Origin: Poronia punctata
Taxonomy: Eukaryota > Ascomycota > Sordariomycetes > Xylariales > Xylariaceae
Length of the DNA: 64,000 bases
Direction: 5' to 3'
Assembly: GCA_022579005.1 (NCBI GenBank)
Contig: MU401544.1
Coordinates: 1-64,000 of the forward strand
Translations under genes and position numbers: made by a program
Part shown: positions 58,006 through 64,000 of the stretch, piece by piece
Numbering within the stretch: the first letter of the stretch is position 1
How the letters are laid out: every line of letters starts with the position of its first letter
The notes under the pieces: generated by a model
Databases searched by the model: none
The model's input: the letters and a program-made list of their open reading frames with translations, nothing else
What the model was told of the DNA's origin: nothing

Positions 58006-58872
58006 ATGTTCTCTATATTCATGGCTGAGGCGGCACCCCCAAGACCACCAAGAAGATGGAGTGGGCGCAATAGTAGTACCGCAGACCAACCCCTTAGGTT
58101 CCCATCTTATTTGATCCCTGGTCGTCTCTCAACACGGTTTCTGCAGCGTCGTCGCCGGCCTTCGCCATCCGCTTCCGATGTCCCGCCACTAAGCAACTCG
58201 CCGACCGAAACCATGGCGTCAACGGAGGATGACTATGCTACTACCGGACTCGTCCCGCATGAAGAAAACCGGTCCTCAGCCGAGAACACGAAGCCGGGAC
58301 TAGCTCGATTCCGGCCCACGACAATCCGATGCGCCCAGTGCGGAACCGACTTCGCCTTCTGCTCTCAGATTATGAGTAAAAGCTTCACAGGACACTACGG
58401 ACGTGCCTATCTCGTTTCGCCGCCAGCATCTCCGTCGTTGGGAGTGTCGGAGGAGGAGAAGGGAGACAGAAACCTGATCAACATCGAAGTCGGGGCGTCC
58501 ATGCTCCGTATCCTAACTACGGGAGCACACGTCGTCGCAGACATAAGTTGTGCCGTTTGTCGTCTCAAGATCGGCTGGAAGTATACGGATGCGAAAGAAG
58601 AGGCGCAGAAATACAAGATTGGGAAATTCATTCTCGAGACGCAGAGAACTCGAGAATATAACGGCTGGGAAGAAGGGCCGAACCACATACCTGACCTTGA
58701 ATGGGAAGGTGGTGATGATGAGCAGGAGGAGGAGGATGCAGTGGTTTTTGATTCGGATGATGAAAGTGAATGTGATGACATCTTTGCCGGGGTCTGGAAT
58801 GCCAAGACTGCCGCACAAAGGCGTGAAAGACGTGGTAAGAAGTTGGAACAACGTCGGGCAAAAACTGACTGA
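58006..58872 (+). CDS. Yippee-domain zinc-binding protein (Moh1-like)
   Basis: Intronless, 288 residues from the ATG at 58,006 (283 from 58,021). After a basic, Ser/Pro-rich N-terminus of about 100 residues comes the Yippee fold with its two zinc CxxC pairs: Cys109/Cys112 (RCAQCG) and Cys182/Cys185 (SCAVCR), with the block GAHVVADISC and GWKY. It resembles the beta-tent fold of cereblon and MIS18. A strongly acidic tail (EEEDAVVFDSDDESECDD) and a basic end (RRERRGKKLEQRRAK) extend it beyond the about 120-residue core. Yippee proteins are conserved but poorly understood; yeast Moh1 affects stationary-phase survival. There is an insert (PPASPSLGVSEEE) between the two halves of the fold. Confidence 0.9.
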   Translation: MFSIFMAEAAPPRPPRRWSGRNSSTADQPLRFPSYLIPGRLSTRFLQRRRRPSPSASDVPPLSNSPTETMASTEDDYATTGLVPHEENRSSAENTKPGLARFRPTTIRCAQCGTDFAFCSQIMSKSFTGHYGRAYLVSPPASPSLGVSEEEKGDRNLINIEVGASMLRILTTGAHVVADISCAVCRLKIGWKYTDAKEEAQKYKIGKFILETQRTREYNGWEEGPNHIPDLEWEGGDDEQEEEDAVVFDSDDESECDDIFAGVWNAKTAAQRRERRGKKLEQRRAKTD

Positions 58873-59294
58873 TCCGGGTGTGTTTTTTCTCCTTTCTTTT
58901 TCTTCGTATGCGGCGTTACATGGGAGTCTTGGCAAAATGGAAAGATGATACCCTTATGATGAATGGCCCAGGTACGGTTTGTTTAGATATCAATTACCAT
59001 CGGTGTCGGGATACGGTATAACGGGGCCCTCGGTCTATGGGATATGACCTTATAATGATATATGCCACCACTCCACGAGTTTTGCCTACGTCACTTTAAG
59101 TGTTTATTTGGATAGTTCCAATGTCTTCCCCCCCTCTAGTCGTCTATTGTTGAACCCTCTAGTTTCTATAATAAATGATTCGCCATCGAACGCTTCGCGT
59201 ATGAGTGCACTATGCAGCGCGGGCTAAACGGGACTGACGCTTGTGCGGTCAAGTATTGACGCCGTACTGGCTCCGTCGGGGCCGTAGAAGATGC
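58873..59294. other. Spacer between convergent genes
   Basis: This holds the 3' ends of the Yippee gene (+) and the deacylase (-). No feature is seen. Confidence 0.5.
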
Positions 59295-60127
59295 CTACTC
59301 TGACGGGCTAGGGGCCGGCAAAGGTGTAGATGGCGCCTTAGGGCTGACCGACAGCTCCATTGTGACCTTGGAAAACGTATTAGCAAGTTATTCTCAGAGA
59401 GGTAACCTAAAAAAGAAAAAGACGTGTGTACACACAGGTCCGTCGTTTACTAGGGCAACTTCCATCATGGCTTGGAAAACACCATTCTGAACCTTGTCAG
59501 GCGCATAACCCTGTTGCACCTTTTCGAAAAAGTACTGATATAACTCCTTTGCCTCTTCGCCTCCGGCAGCGCCATGGAAATCAGGCTTGTTTCCCTTCTT
59601 CAACGAAGCGAGGAGGGTGAATTGGGAGACTACAATACAGTATATCAGAGAAAAGGTCCGTCAGAGGGGGGATTTTTGTTTTTAGATTAATGCTGGATAG
59701 TGGGAACCCACCACAGAGAACTTCTCCGCCGATTTCTTGCACATTCTTCTTCCACTGATACGAGAAAAACATGTTAGATAAGTAATACGTGTAGGCTTAG
59801 TCTAAAACAAGAGAAAGAATATCGCATCTAAGCCCTCGATACCAGCAACGATAGAGGGGAAAAAGAAAAAAGAAAGAAAGCCGTACTCTACCCCCGTTAT
59901 CGTCATCCCATAACTTGAGCTTCAATATTTTCGCTGCCAAGGAGTCGGCCTCCTTTTTGGTATCGCCAGGTGCCACGGCAGCAAAGACCAGGACGCCCTT
60001 CCCTATCGACGATACCACCTCCTTTTCCACCGTGACGGAAGCCGACAGCACGCGCTGAAGTATAGCTAATTTGGAAAGTGAGCACCATTTCATGAGGACT
60101 GGGGTTTGGTAAGAGCATACCTTTCAT
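59295..60127 (-). CDS. DTD1: D-aminoacyl-tRNA deacylase
   Basis: Five exons, complement(59,295-59,366; 59,436-59,629; 59,712-59,754; 59,887-60,065; 60,121-60,127), give 164 residues. The first coding exon is only ATGAAAG, and its join restores the family start MKAILQRVLSASVTV. The catalytic motifs are SQFTLLAS (fourth exon) and NDGPVT, the latter cut between Pro and Val by the last intron. The enzyme hydrolyses D-amino acids (and mis-linked glycine) from tRNAs through its cross-subunit Gly-cisPro loop, preventing misincorporation. The C-terminus is a Pro/Ser-rich end. Intron phases are consistent throughout (1, 0, 1, 0). Confidence 0.94.
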
Positions 60128-61602
60128 TTTCTGTGAGGATAACTACTGGTAATTACCTACGTTAAAGATGAAATATGAAACAGAAAGGCGCTTCCGATAT
60201 TAGGACCTAATCTATGTAGGTAGTATCTGTAGATTTGTACCTGTTAGTACGAGTATTACTAGGGGGCCCACACTTCCTGACCCCCCTTCGTAGGTTAAAG
60301 TATGTAGGTATTGAGATGCTTTTATACTTACGGTTATACACGTATCCTATTACCTCCTCGACAGTTTCTTCTATACCTCGGGGAAATATATAAACCCGAT
60401 TTTAATGAGATACTCTCAAAAACAAGTACAACACAAGATGTCAAAGTGGCATGACGGTCGCGTACATGAAATCTCATTGACAAGTAGGGTCAAGTCTAGC
60501 TGTGATCAACTGATGCCGGCTCTCGGAGAAAACCGCCAGATTCTACAAGTATGAAGTGAGGCAATCCGTAGGATTCCATTTATTGTTTTATTGGCATAAC
60601 TCAGGTACATGCCTATAAGTTGGTCTAAATACGAGTACACAAAACATGTGGTCTAATATGTACACGTGGGTGCATGCATGTCTCCCCGTCACCTATGTAC
60701 CTAGTTTAGGTCTGATCAAGCAGTCAAGCTTAGGTAGTTAACCTGGGATTCACATCTACGACTCACGAGGACCCGTACTTGATCTACAGTACATAGATAC
60801 ATTTGTAATGACCAAGTTTTTCAAAATTATATACATAATCCTACTTCTTTTATTATGCCCTATCTGCGCATTTACAGGAAAAGCTCCTAGGTACTAAGGA
60901 CAGACACACGTAGGTAAGCAAACAAATACGTGGAATGTCGAGGGCTATTACACGTACGTGTATGGTGATGGATTCATTGTACATACACACACACTAGTCG
61001 ATTGTACTTTCCTAAAAGAAAGCAAGTACCTCAAAGTACCATTGAACGGGGGACATGCAGAAATATGCCCTGAATGTGGCTGTGAAATACATGGGTTGTG
61101 GCTAATAGTACCATTAAATGATAAGAAGCCACAGATGCCGATTACTGCACCCTTCCATCACCACTCCCAGCGATTCAGCCTTCTTGCCAACCTGGGCACA
61201 TTGATCAAGTCCTCGATACTTACAAGGGCAAACGCCTCGAAAGCATTCTTTTGTAGCATCACTCCCAATCACCAAAACAAACAGTACGTGCATCCAACCA
61301 TAGCAAGCTCCCGAACCCCACCTATCCGATCATCTCCGCGGCCTTTTGCCTTGGAACGTACAGCATTCCTTGCTTGCTCAATTCCCATTTGACTCTTGCC
61401 TCGCGCCAGCCCATCTGCTGTCTTGACGCTTCCGTTTCGCATTCAATTCATTGACCGAATCCCGCCAGGTCCGCCCGATACCACACCACTCTCTTCTCCC
61501 CGATCCCAATTAGCTTTTGCGAGCAGCGCAATAATCCCTAGATACCCCCGCGTAGCAGAGAACCGCTCAGGAAGCGCCTCGGCACATGCAGATTACACCA
61601 CG
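60128..61602. other. Divergent intergenic region upstream of NOT3
   Basis: This holds the promoters of the deacylase (-) and NOT3 (+), with TAGG repeats near 60,220. A 144-codon frame at 60,958-61,392 has a CPECGC sequence but otherwise reads like random code, so I do not call it a gene. Confidence 0.5.
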
Positions 61603-63698
61603 ATGGCGGCCCGAAAGTTGCAACAGGAAATAGACAAGACCTTCAAAAAGGTCGCTGAAGGCGTCTCCGAGTTCGACGGCATTTATGAGAAGATCGAACA
61701 ATCGAACAACCCCGCGCAAAAGGAGAAGTTGGAGGACAATCTCAAGCGTGAGATCAAGAAGCTCCAAAGATTACGTGACCAGATCAAGACATGGGCGGCC
61801 GGCAATGACATCAAAGACAAGGCTCCGTTGCTCGAGCATCGGAAGTTGATCGAGACGGTTTGTGCTTTCGGGGACAGTGGGCTTGTGTAAAGCCGACTTG
61901 GATCATTCGTGCACTAATTCTAATGCTCTACTAGCAAATGGAGAGGTTCAAGGCCGTCGAGAAGGCCATGAAGACCAAGGCCTATTCGAAAGAAGGTCTC
62001 TCGGCCGCTGCGAAGCTCGATCCAAAAGAACAGGCAAAGGCAGAGGCTGGCGAATTCCTAAGTAGCATGGTTGACGCCTTGGAGCAGCAGATAGAGGCCC
62101 TCGAAGCTGAAAGCGAGTCGATACAAGTGACAATGAAGAAGGGAAAGAGCCAGCCGGCCAAAGCGGAACGCATCGCGAACATAGAACGGATAATCGAGAG
62201 ACATAAATGGCACCAAGGGAAGCTCGAGCTGATCAGGCGATCGCTGGAGAACGGTGGCACCGAGACAGAACAAGTGACAGACCTGGAAGAAAGTATACGC
62301 TACTATGTCACAGATGGGATGAATGACGACTTTATAGAGGATGAAGAGCTGTACGACGACCTCGCTCTCGAGGAGGAGGAAGATGTATACGGCATGAACC
62401 AAGACAACGATCGCGTATCATCCCAAGACACGCAATCGGTGCAAGAAGAAGCGGCAGAACCAGAGCCCCGACCTGGGATTCTACCGAGTAAATCAAGGAA
62501 TGCCGCCATCGCCGACCCCGCCGCCGCCCGGCGACCATCTGCGCAGCTCAAGTCACCCTTGCCTACGCTTGCGACGCTGCACACTCCTATGGCTAGTACA
62601 GGTAATGGTAGCACGGCTTCGAGCTCGAGTATGAAGCCGGCGTCGCTACCTCAGAGGCCGCCTGGTGAAGGGCTGAAGTATGCGTCGGCGGCGGCGGCGG
62701 CTGCCGCAAGCGACAAGAACAACGTCGGTATAGCACCACTTCCACCGCCACCAGGTTCCCAACCCATTGCGCCCTCTGTGGGCATTTCGCCACTTCCGTC
62801 AGCTGCTCAGATCAAGACGAGCGCTACAAACTCTCCCAACCTGTTATCAGTACAACCGGCATCTTCAGAACCCAAGGCAGCGCCCCTGCCGACCCCTGAC
62901 CCTAAGCCGTCAGAGCACGCCCCGAGTACATCGAGGAAGGCGGAGAAAGCTTCCAAGCAGTCGAACAAGGCCGCCGCCGCCGCCGTCGAAGCGAGAGAGT
63001 CAACGAAAGGTATATCGATAGGTATTCGCAACCTCTGTCAACGATGGCTTACTAATTGTGACCTTGTAGGTTCGTATCCTAATGGTGCCTCTAATGGCGT
63101 CAAGAAAAGGAAAGAACCTCAGGAGGAAGAGTCGATATTCCACCTGCCTGCTGCATTACAAGACTTGGTGGAGTCGTATGAAACAATAAAGAACCGTAGC
63201 GTGCCGGTAAATACGCCTTCTCATCTCCGCATGCTGGCGGCTTCACAGGCGAGCATAAACATGCTAGACACGAGTGATGCCGAACCGCCGAGATTATATA
63301 AACCAGAGACACGATATCACTCGGCATCTGGCTATCCTCATGAGCCTTTGGCTATACTTGAGGACCCTCGGTTGTACTCGCGCATCGAACCAGATACGCT
63401 CTTCTACGTGTTTTACTACAAGCAGGGGTCCTATCAACAGTACCTTGCCGCGAAGGCGTTGAAGGACCAGAGCTGGCGGTTCCACAAGCAGTACCAGACA
63501 TGGTTCCAGAGGCACGAAGAGCCCAAGAACATCACCGAAGAGTTTGAGCAAGGGACATACCGATTCTTCGATTACGAATCCACCTGGTATGTTAGCCTGC
63601 CAAAGACATCTGCTTACTTGACTGACGAGGATTCTAGGATGAATCGCAGGAAAGCTGACTTCAAGTTTGCTTATCGGTACCTTGAGGACGACGTATAA
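61603..63698 (+). CDS. CCR4-NOT complex subunit Not3/Not5
   Basis: Four exons (61,603-61,857; 61,935-63,009; 63,070-63,586; 63,638-63,698) give 635 residues. The N-terminal about 230 residues are the Not3 coiled-coil domain ([55 protein letters not shown]). A long Ser/Pro/Ala-rich linker with a poly-Ala run (SAAAAAAAS) follows, then the NOT box that binds Not1/Not2 ([40 protein letters not shown]...YRYLEDDV). The complex deadenylates and represses mRNAs; yeast Not5 also senses codon optimality at the ribosome. Introns two and three are 60 and 51 bases, both multiples of three without stops, so their removal is inferred from splice sites and homology ([12 protein letters not shown]). Confidence 0.95.
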
Positions 63699-64000
63699 AC
63701 TGTTAGGAGGCGCATTACTCGACCCCTGTCAATATGGGGTGGGAAACGATCGGATATGAGTGGGTTTGACAGTGGGCAGGCGCCCTGATCAAGCCGTGTA
63801 GGATTGCTGGCACCACCCTCCATCAGGACTCTAGAGACCAACTATTGCGAGCTTTAATCTGTCATGATACTGGAGGGGAATACACGTCTGGAGTTGTCCT
63901 GGCCCCTTTGTCCCTTTTTCGCTGGGTATTGTTTCCAAGGGACCTTGAAAACATTCCGAGTACATGGGTATGACCCCCATGTATCTACTATGGATGTGTC
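63699..64000. other. 3' flank of NOT3 to window end
   Basis: Untranslated and spacer DNA; nothing further is seen. Confidence 0.5.

Noticed and set aside
60958..61392. 144-codon frame with CPECGC
   Set aside because: Only one short Cys motif; the rest has the mixed composition of spacer DNA and overlaps the likely NOT3 leader.
1..64000. CRISPR array, prophage, viral gene or secondary-metabolite cluster
   Set aside because: No regular repeat-spacer array, no phage or viral proteins, and no polyketide, peptide or terpene synthase were seen; the genes are dispersed eukaryotic functions.

Overview
The window is nuclear DNA of a filamentous ascomycete (Pezizomycotina, most likely Sordariomycetes). 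The evidence is short GT-AG introns of about 50-160 bases, a CBM-less family 6 cellulase, fungal forms of OST3, ATG2, NOT3, RRP4, MRM2, DTD1 and PEX23-type proteins, an intron-bearing tRNA-Thr, and a 10-kb AT-rich block with the mutational signature of repeat-induced point mutation (RIP). I found no bacterial, phage, CRISPR or viral content.

Layout. 1-9,985 is a gene-free, extremely AT-rich relic compartment that runs off the left edge. Near 9,986 composition switches sharply to ordinary genic DNA. Genes then follow on both strands: a BAHD-type acyltransferase (10,785+), a malate/C4-dicarboxylate (TDT) transporter (12,781-14,140 -), a secreted GH6 cellobiohydrolase (14,810-16,078 -), OST3 (18,106-19,293 -), an unassigned coiled-coil nuclear protein (20,081-22,261 +), mitochondrial rRNA methyltransferase MRM2 (23,149-24,556 +), a possible small secreted Cys-rich peptide (24,878-25,111 -), a DHA2-type MFS transporter with a long tail (25,861-28,266 +), a cytochrome b5/acyl-CoA dehydrogenase fusion (28,779-30,415 -), a flavin amine/polyamine oxidase (32,436-34,504 +), ATG2 (35,990-42,339 +), a small one-helix protein (42,842-43,156 -), a microsatellite-rich spacer, a dysferlin-domain peroxin (44,587-46,062 -), RRP4 (46,853-48,009 +), a fatty aldehyde dehydrogenase (48,707-50,393 -), ribosomal protein L22 (51,389-52,021 +), a mitochondrial carrier (52,273-53,352 -), tRNA-Thr(UGU) (54,001-54,092 +), a single-pass membrane protein (54,824-55,517 - or longer), a Yippee protein (58,006-58,872 +), D-aminoacyl-tRNA deacylase (59,295-60,127 -) and CCR4-NOT subunit NOT3/5 (61,603-63,698 +).

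Most genes are unrelated housekeeping functions, as is normal for fungi, and I see no operon-like system or biosynthetic cluster. Weak functional themes are lipid and peroxisome metabolism (cyt b5-ACAD, aldehyde dehydrogenase, peroxin), RNA metabolism (MRM2, RRP4, NOT3, DTD1, tRNA) and environmental interaction (GH6, TDT and MFS transporters, acyltransferase, small secreted candidate).

Exon structures were assembled by hand from splice sites, reading phase and family conservation; they were not tested against transcripts. The most unusual signals are the 5'-purine rule for surviving cytosines in the AT-rich block, two in-frame stop-free introns in NOT3, a 7-base coding exon in the deacylase, a 27-base exon carrying the SAM motif in MRM2, and an upstream ORF in the amine oxidase leader.
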